Positions 30,508-40,173 of a stretch of DNA of 52,974 nucleotides are shown one piece after another (the stretch's first letter is position 1; every line of letters begins with the position of its first letter). The DNA comes from a virus. The DNA lies in the IMG/VR virus record IMGVR_UViG_3300048837_000214, positions 1-52,974 of that record; one strand, 5' to 3'. Made by a program: the position numbers and the translations under genes. Below the pieces are notes generated by a model. That model ran no database searches and had not been told where the DNA came from. It saw only the letters and a list, made by a program, of their open reading frames with translations.

Positions 30508-33342
30508 TCAATAGGAGATGGTCAGAGATACTTCAGCGGCCTTGGCACCCTTGGATGCGAACAGGGTATCGAGATAAACGGCCCCGGCGGTCAGTTCGCC
30601 GAACCACGGAAAGAGTCCAAGGTACTTGCACCCAGCCGGGGCCGTGGCCGCAAGCGAAAAATTATCCCAGTCGGTTTTTGACGCATCGAGGTCTGCCGTC
30701 TCCGTTGGCTCTACGCGAACGCCACCCGCATCGTAGAACGCGATGCGGGCCTGTGCCGTAGTGGCGGCGCTGTCGGCGTCGAATTTGTAGCGGCCCGTGA
30801 AAACGTACTGCTCGCCGGGGGCGCAGGGATAGGTGTCGTACCCGTCGTCTTGGAAGTCGAGCGGCTGGTGAAGCTCGCAGGGGCCGGCGTGCTCGATCTT
30901 GAGCGCCCGCCGCCCTGTGTCTTGGCCTGTCGTGACGATGGAATAGTCTGTCGGCGGGATGTCAAGGCCGTGCCAGCCGACCAGCCCGCGCTCGAAGCCG
31001 GGATTGCGCAGCAGGTTGCCGCCTGTCGTGCCGGCGACTTCGATGTCGTAGATGGGCCGCGTGGGCAACTCATCCGGTGCCACGTCGTCAGGCTTCGGCC
31101 CGGTGGCCGTGTTGTACATCGAGTCGGTGGTCGAAACCCACTCGACATCGATCGACCAGTCGGAGTTCAGCCGCCATGACTGGACGCGGAACTCGCCGGC
31201 GCCACCCGGCATCTCGGGATGCGTGAGCGAGCAGACCATGCCAGGTTCCACGTTCAACGCCAGGATGGTGGTGCGGAACGACCCGCGCCGCGCCGCCAGT
31301 TTCTCGGCAGCGGAGACGCCGCCCATCGCCTCTCGGAATGCGACCGTGCAGACTCGCGCGGCCTGAGACTTCGACGTGACGCCCAGCAGGTTGATGTTGG
31401 CCTTGAGCGTCTGGCCTGACGCCGCAATGTGGTCGTCATCCTTGAGCGTCAGGGTGTTGCCCTGATAGGCGTAGTCGCCATCAGCGAAGCCGACCGTCAG
31501 ATGGTTGTACTCGGGCGTGCGGGACGAAAGCCGGAGCGAGTTGTAAATGATGTTGCCGGTGGTGAACGCCTCGACCGTGGACGAGTTGATGCGGATGCCG
31601 ACCTTCAACTTGCCGGCCGCGATGGTGTAGTAGCCCAGGCAGCCCGCCAGGATGTCGCGGATCCAGTCGGTGAGCGAGCGTTCCTCGCTGCCCACGATGC
31701 CGGTGAACGTGAACTGGGTCTCAGTCCCGTCGCCGATCAGTTTATCGACGGTCGTATCACAAATCGCCGCAGCCGCAACAGCCGATGCTGCGTCAAATAC
31801 CGCTTCCTGTGCCGCCTGCGCGGCCTGAGACAAGCCGAGAGCATTCAGGTAGGTGTTGATGCAGATCCAGATCCGATTCGTCAGGGAGGCGGTCCAGGCG
31901 CGCGCGTAGCCGCTTTCCTCTTCCTCGTCTGCCGTCCATGTCCAACCACCCAGCCCTTGAGCGACGTAGGCGACCATCTGACGCTCGCCGGGGCGCAGCG
32001 CCTGCACGCCCTTTTCGTCAGAGCGGCGGATCTGAAGGAAGGCCGCGCCCGTGGGTCCGGAGTCTGATTGCGGCCAGGACGTGCCTACGGCGTCGAGCGC
32101 AAACCAGTTCGAACCCTGGTCCGGAGAACTATTTGTCAGAGCCTCGCTGCCGGTCGCGGGGTTCCCGCCGTAGGATCGGCGAAGACCCAGCGCGCCGGGG
32201 CCGTGGTTCGGCTGATTGTCGAGCGTGTGGCCTGTGCCGTAGCCGCTGATCGGGCCGCGGCCGACCACCCCGAGGGCCGCGTAAAACTCGGATTCGTCGC
32301 GCCCGGCGATGACGTCGCAGGGAACGGGCAGCGGGTTCACGGAGTCGTTGACCCAGACGTCTTTCAGCGCCTTGCCGTAGGCGGTATCATTTGATACCGA
32401 AGTGGCCGTGAACCGGGCGATGCCCTTCTTGCCGCCCACACTGACGGGCTGCGCTCCGACCTCAAAGCCATCCTGCCGGGTAATCGTGCGCCGCGGGTAG
32501 GCCAACCGCAGGGCAGATACGCCGTCGCGGGCCTGGATGCGGAACTCGCCCAGTGCATCCATGTCCCAGGACTGAATGTGGCCCGCCCACAGATTCACCA
32601 GCGCCTCGGTTTCGACGTGGTAGAGACTGAACGCAATCTGCGCCCGGTCCAGATCCACGGCGTTGACGAGGCCCGTAAACACGCGGTCGGCGTTGCCGAG
32701 GGTGAACGACGCGGTGTCGGACGCCTCGCCGAGCGACTGCGAGATGCCGTCCCATGACAGAATGCGCGGCTGGTAAAGGTCGCCGCCGATGGTCACGCGG
32801 CGGTCGGACAGGTGGATCGTGTGGACGCCTACCGTGATGGTGACGAGCGGAATGACCTCCTGAACCTGCTCGAGCAGCGCGGTGGCCAGGCCCTCGGATG
32901 GAAATCGCGAAAGCGTCTCGGTGACATCGTAGGTCGGGGCGGTACCGGGTTCCTCAATGACGTCGATGGACGCCGCCCACTGGCCATCCTGCGCCCGCTG
33001 AAGCGCGGCCGCGGGAGCCTCAAGCCTGACCGTGAGGTTCGTTGACGTTCCATCGTTCTCCTTCCACGCGATCGTGAAGGGCTGGTATGAGCCCTTGCGG
33101 GCCTCAAGGAACGCGACCAGCGCGGCCTTTTCGGTCGAGTTCATCGCCGCGCAGTTGAGGCTCAGGCGCCGCAAGCCGTCACCGCGGTAGAACCGCTGCT
33201 CGACCTTGCAGTCCTGCGTGGCAAACTGATGCACCACGACCTCTGGCTCGTAGCGACGCGCCGTCCCGAAATGGACGGTGGCCGGGAACGTGCCGCTGGC
33301 AGCGATCACCGGGATTTCGACGGGGCCAATGTACTCGGGCAT
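30508..33342 (-). CDS. Tail hub protein with distal-tail-like N-terminus
   Basis: This encodes 944 residues. The first 130 residues (ALVAFLEARKGSYQPFTIAW) repeat the pattern of the next gene upstream, a distal-tail or baseplate-type domain. The centre (TITVGVHTIHLSDRRVTIGG, TASFTLGNADRVFTGL) resembles tail-hub domains of lambda-gpJ-like or DUF2163-type proteins. A C-terminal jelly-roll carbohydrate-binding module (NLLRNPGFERGLVGWHG to the end) would contact the cell surface. The hub probably closes the tail tube and carries the spikes. Confidence 0.75.
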   Translation of the reverse strand: MPEYIGPVEIPVIAASGTFPATVHFGTARRYEPEVVVHQFATQDCKVEQRFYRGDGLRRLSLNCAAMNSTEKAALVAFLEARKGSYQPFTIAWKENDGTSTNLTVRLEAPAAALQRAQDGQWAASIDVIEEPGTAPTYDVTETLSRFPSEGLATALLEQVQEVIPLVTITVGVHTIHLSDRRVTIGGDLYQPRILSWDGISQSLGEASDTASFTLGNADRVFTGLVNAVDLDRAQIAFSLYHVETEALVNLWAGHIQSWDMDALGEFRIQARDGVSALRLAYPRRTITRQDGFEVGAQPVSVGGKKGIARFTATSVSNDTAYGKALKDVWVNDSVNPLPVPCDVIAGRDESEFYAALGVVGRGPISGYGTGHTLDNQPNHGPGALGLRRSYGGNPATGSEALTNSSPDQGSNWFALDAVGTSWPQSDSGPTGAAFLQIRRSDEKGVQALRPGERQMVAYVAQGLGGWTWTADEEEESGYARAWTASLTNRIWICINTYLNALGLSQAAQAAQEAVFDAASAVAAAAICDTTVDKLIGDGTETQFTFTGIVGSEERSLTDWIRDILAGCLGYYTIAAGKLKVGIRINSSTVEAFTTGNIIYNSLRLSSRTPEYNHLTVGFADGDYAYQGNTLTLKDDDHIAASGQTLKANINLLGVTSKSQAARVCTVAFREAMGGVSAAEKLAARRGSFRTTILALNVEPGMVCSLTHPEMPGGAGEFRVQSWRLNSDWSIDVEWVSTTDSMYNTATGPKPDDVAPDELPTRPIYDIEVAGTTGGNLLRNPGFERGLVGWHGLDIPPTDYSIVTTGQDTGRRALKIEHAGPCELHQPLDFQDDGYDTYPCAPGEQYVFTGRYKFDADSAATTAQARIAFYDAGGVRVEPTETADLDASKTDWDNFSLAATAPAGCKYLGLFPWFGELTAGAVYLDTLFASKGAKAAEVSLTISY

Positions 33343-33343
33343 G

Positions 33344-33733
33344 TTATTCGACTTGGATCAGGCGAAGGTCAACGGACGAACGAGCGAGTTGCATAGAACG
33401 CGACAGGCCGGTTTCAAAGCGGACGCGGTAGCGGCCCGTGGTGGATGCGCCGGTCGGGTCATAGTCGTCTGCGTTGGGGTAGAAGAAAAACGGTTCTAGT
33501 GACCCCTTGCGGTCGGCGAAAAACTCCAGCAAGTCATCCCACTCCGAGGCTGTCATTCGCTTTGCCACGGACCACGCGCGGCGGCTGGTCGTGCCGTCGT
33601 AGCGCCGCTGGCTGGAGCTGTCGGCGTAGGGACCGCTTTCGACAATGGCCCAGGCATACTCCTCGCCGAAGGCTGCCGACAGTTCGATCGGCAGGACTTC
33701 CACGGCGTCGGCGAGTTGGACGTTACCAGGCAT
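33344..33733 (-). CDS. Minor/distal tail protein
   Basis: This encodes 129 residues. ASEWDDLLEFFADRKGSLEPFFFYP is the core, similar to the start of the adjacent hub protein and to distal-tail proteins that cap the tube. It lies between the tape measure and hub genes, the classical place. ATG 33733 overlaps the tape measure stop by one base (TGATG). Confidence 0.7.
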   Translation of the reverse strand: MPGNVQLADAVEVLPIELSAAFGEEYAWAIVESGPYADSSSQRRYDGTTSRRAWSVAKRMTASEWDDLLEFFADRKGSLEPFFFYPNADDYDPTGASTTGRYRVRFETGLSRSMQLARSSVDLRLIQVE

Positions 33734-36700
33734 CAGATTGTGGCCCCCAGCGGATCCGTGAGGTTGACGGCGGCCGACGTGCGGCCGTAGTTCTGAGACT
33801 GCGCCGACAGGCTCGCGGCCTGGACGGCGCGCGGGTTCTGGACGATGCCCGTCGCCATGACGTCGGACCAGAAAGCCTTCGTGCCTTCGGAGTCGAGCAC
33901 GATGGGCGCGGCGGTCGGCGTGGTGAAGCGCGACAGGCCCGCGACCGGGGCGATGGACCCGCCGTAGTTGTAGCCTACGCCGTTGCTGTATGAGCCGGTC
34001 TGATAGAGCGAGCCGCCCATCTGAGACAGGTTGACGCCCATCGGGCGGTTGTCGAGCGCGGTCATCCGCTGGCCCGTGGACATGGCGTAGAGCTCGATCA
34101 GGTCGCGGATTTCGCGGGCGCGAACCGCCACGTCGAGGTTGCCGCCGTAGGATTGCTTGGCGAGGCCGACGATCTGCGACAGGATGCCTTTGTCGGAGAT
34201 ATCGATGCCGTAGTAGGTTTTGATCTTGGCGCGGGCCTTGTCAGCCGCGCCCTTGAACATCATGCGGATGAGCCCGACCGTAAAGCCGATGCCCGCGCCG
34301 ATGGCCGCTCCAGTCCAACCGCCGAACTTCGCGCCAATCAGCGCGCCGCCCGCCGTGGTTTCGGCGAGCCCCATCCAGCCGCCGCGGCGAAGGCCGTCAG
34401 CCGCGAGGATGCCGCCACCGGCCAGCATCGCGCCGCCAGTCGCGCCGCCGACACCGTTGGTCCCTTGATAGGCGAATCCAGCGTCATCGTAGCGGACGCC
34501 GCGCCCCAGGTTGCCGAGAGTCGCAAGTGAGCCCTTAGCGTTGCTGAACATGCCGCCGAATCCTGCAAACGTGCCGAAGCCTGGGCCGCCCGTACCACCG
34601 ACGAACGGGGCCGTGCCACCGGGGCCGATCATGGAGGCCGCGCCGAGCGCCGACGTACTCATGCTGGCGAGGGAGCCGAACGGAGCCATGCCACCACCGC
34701 CGCCCATAACTCCACCGCCGCCGCTACCATAGGCTCGCCCGCCCATCAGCGGCATCATCAGGTTGGCGAACATGGCCGAGGCCGCCTGCTTGATGGGCGT
34801 CAAAAGGGCCGAAAGGAACAGGTTGCGGAGCAACTGGGCGGCGTTCGCGCCGTTGCGGATGATGGAGTCGAAGGTGGACTCAAAGCCGCTGCGCAGCCGG
34901 TTGAACATGACGTCGTAGGCACGCTCCTGTTCGTCGATGGACTTCTTCGTGGCCTTCTCAATCTCGGACTGCTCTTCGATGGCGAACCCAGCAGCCTTGC
35001 CGAGCAAACCGATCTGGTCGAAGCGCTTCTGGTTGGCGAGAAACCTCTCATAGGTGGCGAGGCCCAGCGCATCCTGAGTTCCAAGCGGGCCGCCGAGGTT
35101 CAACTCAGACGAGATCGTTCCGGCTGTAATCCCGCCGCCGACCTCCATGCGCATGTCTTTGACGCGCCGCGCATTGTCGGCAACAAAGGCTTCGAGTTTC
35201 GCGCGCCGAAGGTCGCCTGCGAGTCCGACAAGTTGGGCTGTGTCAAGTTTCTCTTCCTTCAACTGTCGAAGCGTCTTCTGGTGCTCGGCGTTGATCTTGG
35301 CGATGCCCGTCAGTTCGCGCTCGCGGACCTGGGCGATGGACTCCATAATCTTGAAGCGCTCGGCGTCGATGCGCTTTTGCTTTTCGTTTGATCCTGTGTC
35401 AACGCCGCCCTTCTCTTGCGGGACAAACCCGTAGGCCGCGCTCAGCATCCCGCCGATACGCTGCTCTCTCGTGATCGGCGTAACCCGCGACCGCCAGGTG
35501 CCGTCAGCATTGCGACCCGCCAGGTTGATCCCGGTCGCGCCGTAGTTCGAAAGGATGGCGGCCTGCCTCGCCGCCGATAGTCGCGCGTTTTCCTCTTCCA
35601 TCCGGGCCGCCGTGGACACAAACCCGGTTGTGCCGCCCACGACAGCGCCGAGTTTCGCGCCGGCAACTGCGCCAGGCAGGTTGCCGAACATAAACCCAAC
35701 GCCGCCGCCGATGACTGCGCCAGCACCAGCCGCGCTGCCGATGCCAACCGCCTGCGCAACCAGCGGGTGCTTGTTGATGATGTCGAGCGCCCACATGGAT
35801 GTGGAGACGACGGCCCTCAGCGCCGGCAGGAAGTTTTCGCCGATGGCGTTGGACGCTTCCTTGGCAAAGCGGTCCATCGTCTGCATCTGCTTGCCGACGT
35901 CGCCCAACGCCGTCTCATACGTCCCGGCGAAGCGCGCGCCCTTTTCGAGCACGTTCTGCAAGCGGATCTGCGCCTTCTCGTTTTCCGAGAGGGAGTCAAT
36001 CGTGCGGTTGCTCGCCTTGGCGAAGGTCGAGTAGGACTTTTCGAAGTTGACGTTCACCCCAACTGTGCGGAGCATTTCGGGCTGCGCTGACTGGATGGCG
36101 TAGAGCATCCGGACCAGGGTGTCTGATGAGGTCGTGGTGGGGTTGAGGACCGCCACATCCTGCGCCATGCGCGCCAACTGTGGCAGTGCGGTCGTGCCGA
36201 TGCCTGCCGTGATGGCTTGGGAGATGGCGCGGCGGGATTCCTGTGTCGTGATACCGAGCGAGATGAGGCGCTTTTCGAGTTCGCCAATGGAATCGGCGGA
36301 GATGTTATTTGCTCGAGCGATGGCGCGCGCCGCCGTGCCGTACATCTCGGTTGCGGCGGCGTATTTGGCGGTGTGGACGATAATGGCCTGAAGCCCGGAG
36401 CCGAAGCGGTTGAGGACCTCCAGCGCCACGCCGGCCTTGAGGAATGACCCGAAAAACGACTCGTTTGCCTTGGTCGTCAGTTCGGTTTGAGAGGCAAGCG
36501 CCTTCTGCTTCTCAATCATGCCCTCAAGCGCCTTCTGGCCTCGGGCATAGAGCACTTCGTCAGATTTCAGCCGGTCGATCGACAGCCGCGCCATCGCAAT
36601 CGCCCGCTCGTTGCCGGTCAGCCCAAAACCGGCAGACTGACGCTCCAGCCGCTCGGCGATCTGCCGCATGGAGTTTGCGCTGCGCTGGACGACCTCGATC

Positions 36701-36813
36701 TTGCGGGAGTTCTTTTCGAGTTCGCCAAGCGCCTTGTTGGCCGCGTCGATCTGGGTCTTATCGACCGGGAGGGAGACGCGGATTTCTTCGTTGTTGCCGC
36801 CGCCGGGACTCAT
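33733..36813 (-). CDS. Tape measure protein
   Basis: This encodes 1026 residues, mostly helical and Ala-rich, with a phage tail tape-measure pattern at residues 110-340 (YAAATEMYGTAARAIARANN, LGDVGKQMQTMDRF). Membrane-type segments follow (VIGGGVGFMFGNLPGAVAG) and a Gly-rich C-terminal third (GGVMGGGGGMAPFGS, AGGGILAADGL). By the 1.5 angstrom per residue rule, a tail of roughly 150 nm is expected, that is a siphovirus; this is inference. Start is coupled by ATGA to the gene upstream. Confidence 0.9.
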   Translation of the reverse strand: MSPGGGNNEEIRVSLPVDKTQIDAANKALGELEKNSRKIEVVQRSANSMRQIAERLERQSAGFGLTGNERAIAMARLSIDRLKSDEVLYARGQKALEGMIEKQKALASQTELTTKANESFFGSFLKAGVALEVLNRFGSGLQAIIVHTAKYAAATEMYGTAARAIARANNISADSIGELEKRLISLGITTQESRRAISQAITAGIGTTALPQLARMAQDVAVLNPTTTSSDTLVRMLYAIQSAQPEMLRTVGVNVNFEKSYSTFAKASNRTIDSLSENEKAQIRLQNVLEKGARFAGTYETALGDVGKQMQTMDRFAKEASNAIGENFLPALRAVVSTSMWALDIINKHPLVAQAVGIGSAAGAGAVIGGGVGFMFGNLPGAVAGAKLGAVVGGTTGFVSTAARMEEENARLSAARQAAILSNYGATGINLAGRNADGTWRSRVTPITREQRIGGMLSAAYGFVPQEKGGVDTGSNEKQKRIDAERFKIMESIAQVRERELTGIAKINAEHQKTLRQLKEEKLDTAQLVGLAGDLRRAKLEAFVADNARRVKDMRMEVGGGITAGTISSELNLGGPLGTQDALGLATYERFLANQKRFDQIGLLGKAAGFAIEEQSEIEKATKKSIDEQERAYDVMFNRLRSGFESTFDSIIRNGANAAQLLRNLFLSALLTPIKQAASAMFANLMMPLMGGRAYGSGGGGVMGGGGGMAPFGSLASMSTSALGAASMIGPGGTAPFVGGTGGPGFGTFAGFGGMFSNAKGSLATLGNLGRGVRYDDAGFAYQGTNGVGGATGGAMLAGGGILAADGLRRGGWMGLAETTAGGALIGAKFGGWTGAAIGAGIGFTVGLIRMMFKGAADKARAKIKTYYGIDISDKGILSQIVGLAKQSYGGNLDVAVRAREIRDLIELYAMSTGQRMTALDNRPMGVNLSQMGGSLYQTGSYSNGVGYNYGGSIAPVAGLSRFTTPTAAPIVLDSEGTKAFWSDVMATGIVQNPRAVQAASLSAQSQNYGRTSAAVNLTDPLGATI

Positions 36814-37280
36814 GCTGCACGCTCCGTCCGCACAATTCCGCCTGATTTCTTCGACACGTCAAACACGTACTTGACCAACACGCTCATGTCCTTCGGGCTG
36901 AGGCCCCACTGGCGCGACCGGCGCTGGTTGTAGCGCATCCGCCACGCCATTTTGGGGTCCGCAAAGCCGAGGATGCAGTAGTTGTAGCCGGCCTGAACGA
37001 CCTGCGTAGCTGATCGCATCCGCCCGGTGCGGAGCAAGTCGCGGATCGGCCTTGCGCCCCACCGCTTGACCTTGCGCAGCGGGTAGGACCGGCTGCCGTG
37101 CTCCTGGCCATCCTTGCGGTAGGCTTTGACGAGCGGCGGCGCCGGGGTGTCGTTGACGGTTTCGGCGCGGTTGAGCCGGTAGAAGATGGTGCTGATGGCG
37201 AAGTTGCCGATTCGGATCATGCGCTGAGGATCGAACTCAGTGACGACGAAACGGCGCGGGTTGATGATTTTGACCGGCAT
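36810..37280 (-). CDS. Tail-region basic protein
   Basis: This encodes 156 residues. It is basic and aromatic-rich, with LRKVKRWGARPIRDLLRTGR and PKMAWRMRYNQRRSRQWGL. It sits between the tail chaperone region and the tape measure and overlaps both neighbours (4 and 44 bases). Tail assembly or a minor virion role is likely. No family recognised. Confidence 0.65.
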   Translation of the reverse strand: MPVKIINPRRFVVTEFDPQRMIRIGNFAISTIFYRLNRAETVNDTPAPPLVKAYRKDGQEHGSRSYPLRKVKRWGARPIRDLLRTGRMRSATQVVQAGYNYCILGFADPKMAWRMRYNQRRSRQWGLSPKDMSVLVKYVFDVSKKSGGIVRTERAA

Positions 37281-37650
37281 GGCTTGAGGCTTTTATCTGG
37301 TCCCGTTCGTACTGCGCTCTCTCGGTCCTGACGATCTCCCGAATCACCCACTCCCAACAGTCAATATCGGACTCGCTCAACAGGTGAGCATCCATCTTGG
37401 CGTCGAGGTCGATGGCGCGACGGACGATCTCGCCCGCCTCGGAATCCATCGCCTCATCCAACTGCGCGACCTCGCAGTCGCCGCCGTGAACCCACCGGAT
37501 AGCAACCCGACCGCAGGAAGGACACGGCCCCGCACGAGAGAGGTCGATTGGGGTCCATGTCTCCCCGCACTCACGGCAGACTGCGGTGCGGCTCGGGCAC
37601 TTCGTGGGACTCTCACAGAGTTCCTCTCGGCGCAACTGGAAATAGAGCAA
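37237..37650 (-). CDS. Zinc-ribbon protein in tail-chaperone T position, weak start
   Basis: This encodes up to 137 residues from a TTG at 37650. A CxxC pair (CRECG) and CPSCG form a zinc ribbon at residues 24-48, then a helical part (DEAMDSEAGEIVRRAIDL). The frame has no ATG near its start and stays open upstream past the stop of the G-like gene, with room for about 20 codons. It lies where lambda-like phages place the T part of the frameshifted G-GT chaperone pair. It may be read through a -1 shift from 37671-38279, although no good slippery heptamer is seen. Confidence 0.6.
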   Translation of the reverse strand: MLYFQLRREELCESPTKCPSRTAVCRECGETWTPIDLSRAGPCPSCGRVAIRWVHGGDCEVAQLDEAMDSEAGEIVRRAIDLDAKMDAHLLSESDIDCWEWVIREIVRTERAQYERDQIKASSHAGQNHQPAPFRRH

Positions 37651-37670
37651 ATACCGCGGCCCCGGCTGCT

Positions 37671-38279
37671 CTACGCGACCGGGGCCGAGATTTCCGGGCG
37701 TGGCTCCTGCATGATGGCGTCGATGGCCTCAAACAGTGCGTTGACCGCCGCCCACTTGTGGATCAGCGGCACCTCACCCTCGTAACCCTTGGACGAGACG
37801 GCGATGTCGTCGTAAAGGTCGCCGCTCGGCTCGATGAAAATCTTGGTGACACGCTCGCGGTTGCCGTCGATGCTGCTGGCCGAAGCGTTCTCATGCTTCC
37901 GCCTCTGCTTCGACGACGGGATGCGCAGGACGTGCTGAACGTCGCCGCCGATCACGGCCTGGTCGATGACAAAGCTGGCGCCCTGACGCTGAATCTCGTT
38001 CAGTTCGCACTTGGTCAGGCGGGTGATAACATCCTCGGACTCGGCGTCGTCGAAGGCGGCGCCGTCCGGATCCAGTCGGATCTTCGACAGCAGCGCGGCC
38101 GACGCCTTGTCGTTGTCGGGAAACTCGGAAACCGAGCGCCCGCCGCCCAGTTGCCGGCGAACGATGCGCCTGGCGCGAAAGAAGGCGGCCCACTCCTCAT
38201 CCGTGGGCCACCGCACTTTGCACTCCTTGATGCCGTCGCTGAGGATTTCGATGATGTAGGTATTGGTCTTTCGAAACAT
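37671..38279 (-). CDS. Tail assembly chaperone-like protein
   Basis: This encodes 202 residues. It lies between the tail tube and tape measure genes, where lambda gpG-type chaperones are found. The sequence is soluble and acidic-basic mixed (RIVRRQLGGGRSVSEFPDN, IHKWAAVNALFEAIDAIM), with DPDGAAFDDAESEDVITRL in the centre. The role of the family is to bind the tape measure during tail assembly. Assignment rests on position and size, not on a clear motif. AAGG seven bases upstream. Confidence 0.65.
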   Translation of the reverse strand: MFRKTNTYIIEILSDGIKECKVRWPTDEEWAAFFRARRIVRRQLGGGRSVSEFPDNDKASAALLSKIRLDPDGAAFDDAESEDVITRLTKCELNEIQRQGASFVIDQAVIGGDVQHVLRIPSSKQRRKHENASASSIDGNRERVTKIFIEPSGDLYDDIAVSSKGYEGEVPLIHKWAAVNALFEAIDAIMQEPRPEISAPVA

Positions 38280-38309
38280 TGTCTGCCTTTCTGTTTCAGC
38301 CGCGACCGT

Positions 38310-39347
38310 TTAGGAAGCGGCGGTTCCGATGTCGTCCGTGGCCGTCGTGACCTCGTAGGTCATGAGGCCATTCGCTGAGTGTTCAAGCAACTCCACGTCG
38401 ATCTGGTAGACCGGGATGCCGTCGTTGTCGGCAAGTTGGACCGCCCTGAAGACGCCGCGCTCAATGCTGATTTCGAGCTTGTGGTAAACGCCGGTGGAGA
38501 TCAGGGCGCCGGGGACCACGATGGATGCTGTCCCCTCGGTCAGCGCCGTAGCTGCCGCGAGCTCGCCGCCGCCGTCGACAGCCTCGACGACCAGTCGCAG
38601 GCTGCACATCGGGTCACCGCGGCGCATCCGATTACGAAGTTGGAAGCCGTCCTGAGTTCCGGAGCCGGGGAAATACCCGTAGTCGGCGCGGATGTTGTTC
38701 TTCCACATGAACTCAGCCGAAACGAAGCCCTTGTTCGACAGGTAGTTCGTGCCGAGAACCGTGCAGGTCGTCAGGCCGCCGGCGTTCAAGGAGTGCTCGG
38801 CTTCCATCGCGGGGAGTTCGATGGTAGACGGCGATGCGTACTTGCCGCAGCCAATCCACGAAGACCGCATCTGTGCATTCTGCCGACCAGGGCCAGAATT
38901 CAGCGAGATCGAGAACTCTTCGAGGCAGCATCCGATCAAACCGAAGTCAAAGATGTCCGACGCGCCCTGGCGCATCGCCTGAACGATGGTCGTGGCTGGC
39001 ATGTCGACGTCGAACGACGCGCTGGCCTCGCAGGTGTATTTGTAGCCGTCGCCAGCGTCTGCCTTGGTGGTCAATCCGATGCCGAAGACACCCAGCATCG
39101 CGGCATTCTCCGACGTGAGGAAGTATTCCCACGGGATGCCGGGATCCAAGTGGCTCTTGAAAAGGCTCGTGGCAAAGGGCGTACCGCGCCCGACGTCATC
39201 CTTGTCGGACTCGGTGACGGGGTTGGGCTGGCCGATGCTGCGGTTGTTCTGGTGCAGCCTCCAGCAATCAGCAGCGACGAGTGCGGTCTGAAGCGCGGCT
39301 TGCTTCTTGTACCCAATCGCCATTGCGAGTTCTCTGATGTCGGGCAT
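38310..39347 (-). CDS. Major tail tube protein
   Basis: This encodes 345 residues. It is beta-rich and without obvious enzyme motifs (YKYTCEASASFDVDMPATTI, DCWRLHQNNRSIGQPN). Position after the tail terminator and before the chaperone and tape measure is that of the tail tube protein in siphophages. At 345 residues it is longer than many (about 200-250), so it may carry an extra surface domain. Confidence 0.75.
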   Translation of the reverse strand: MPDIRELAMAIGYKKQAALQTALVAADCWRLHQNNRSIGQPNPVTESDKDDVGRGTPFATSLFKSHLDPGIPWEYFLTSENAAMLGVFGIGLTTKADAGDGYKYTCEASASFDVDMPATTIVQAMRQGASDIFDFGLIGCCLEEFSISLNSGPGRQNAQMRSSWIGCGKYASPSTIELPAMEAEHSLNAGGLTTCTVLGTNYLSNKGFVSAEFMWKNNIRADYGYFPGSGTQDGFQLRNRMRRGDPMCSLRLVVEAVDGGGELAAATALTEGTASIVVPGALISTGVYHKLEISIERGVFRAVQLADNDGIPVYQIDVELLEHSANGLMTYEVTTATDDIGTAAS

Positions 39348-39371
39348 TGTGATTCTCCTATTGGGTTTGAG

Positions 39372-39851
39372 CTACGCGCCTTTTTCGACGAAGCGCATCG
39401 TGATCTCGAAATAGTCCAGAACCTTCGTCTCTGAGACCTGAAGGCTCATTCTGCGGATTGAGGGCGTTTCCATCCGGTGGAGCGCCGAGTTGACTTCGGT
39501 GAACAGCATCTTCTGGCCGCCCATTGCCGTTGGGATGCCGTTGACAAAGTTCGACCAGATATCGGAGATGCCCGTCGCCGTGCCGGTTTCGGGCTTGGGC
39601 CGAACGATGACGGCAAACTCGTGGACCCAGACCTCAGACAACCCGCGCCCGTAGGGTCCGGTTCCGTTCCAGACGACCAACATCCCCGGAGGTGGCAGAT
39701 CTTGAATGGCTTGGAACAACTGGACCGACTGCGGGAACGTATCGGCATAGGCCGAGATCCGCGTGGCCGTCCCGCCCATCGCCGTAACGAGCGCGGGGAT
39801 GGCGCGCAACGCCGTGACGATGTTGCCTGCGAGTGTGCTGGGTGCGATCAT
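39372..39851 (-). CDS. Tail terminator-like protein
   Basis: This encodes 159 residues starting MIAPSTLAGNIVTALRAIPA, with an alpha-beta layout and a strand-rich core (LSEVWVHEFAVIVRPK). Tail terminator (gpU-type) proteins cap the tail tube and join it to the head. It overlaps the head-tail joining gene by four bases. Assignment is from order and size. Confidence 0.65.
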   Translation of the reverse strand: MIAPSTLAGNIVTALRAIPALVTAMGGTATRISAYADTFPQSVQLFQAIQDLPPPGMLVVWNGTGPYGRGLSEVWVHEFAVIVRPKPETGTATGISDIWSNFVNGIPTAMGGQKMLFTEVNSALHRMETPSIRRMSLQVSETKVLDYFEITMRFVEKGA

Positions 39852-40162
39852 GCGATTTTGTTGAACTCGATACGAACACTGCCGTCATCGCCGTAGTGCA
39901 GGGCGTAGGCCGTGTACCACGTCGAACCGATCTGGATCTGGTCACCCTTGGCCGGGGCTGTCGTGAAGTCGGAGAGAATGGCTTCAATCGACGGCCAGCG
40001 CCCGACAGCCGCGCTTTCCCGATCGGAGTTCCACCGCAAAACGGCCGTAACCTCCGTGCTGGAAATTGCACCGACGTGCCTGTAGGTGATCGACTGGCTG
40101 AACTCATTCTTTGCGGCGGGCCAGAAAGCCTCAGCAAAGATCGCGTCGAAATTGGACCCCAT
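39848..40162 (-). CDS. Head-tail joining protein
   Basis: This encodes 104 residues. SITYRHVGAISSTEVTAVLRW and KGDQIQIGSTWYTAYALHYG give a small beta barrel like lambda gpFII-type or Gifsy-type head-tail joining proteins. Order (after capsid, before tail terminator) agrees. Downstream of a strong terminator hairpin, so its dose may be lower than that of the capsid genes. Confidence 0.65.
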   Translation of the reverse strand: MGSNFDAIFAEAFWPAAKNEFSQSITYRHVGAISSTEVTAVLRWNSDRESAAVGRWPSIEAILSDFTTAPAKGDQIQIGSTWYTAYALHYGDDGSVRIEFNKIA

Positions 40163-40173
40163 GTGGTGACCTC

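Noticed and set aside
37640-37720. Slippery heptamer for G/GT frameshift
   Set aside because: No X-XXY-YYZ sequence in the permissible 60 bases; only weak GGCCCCGG-like runs.
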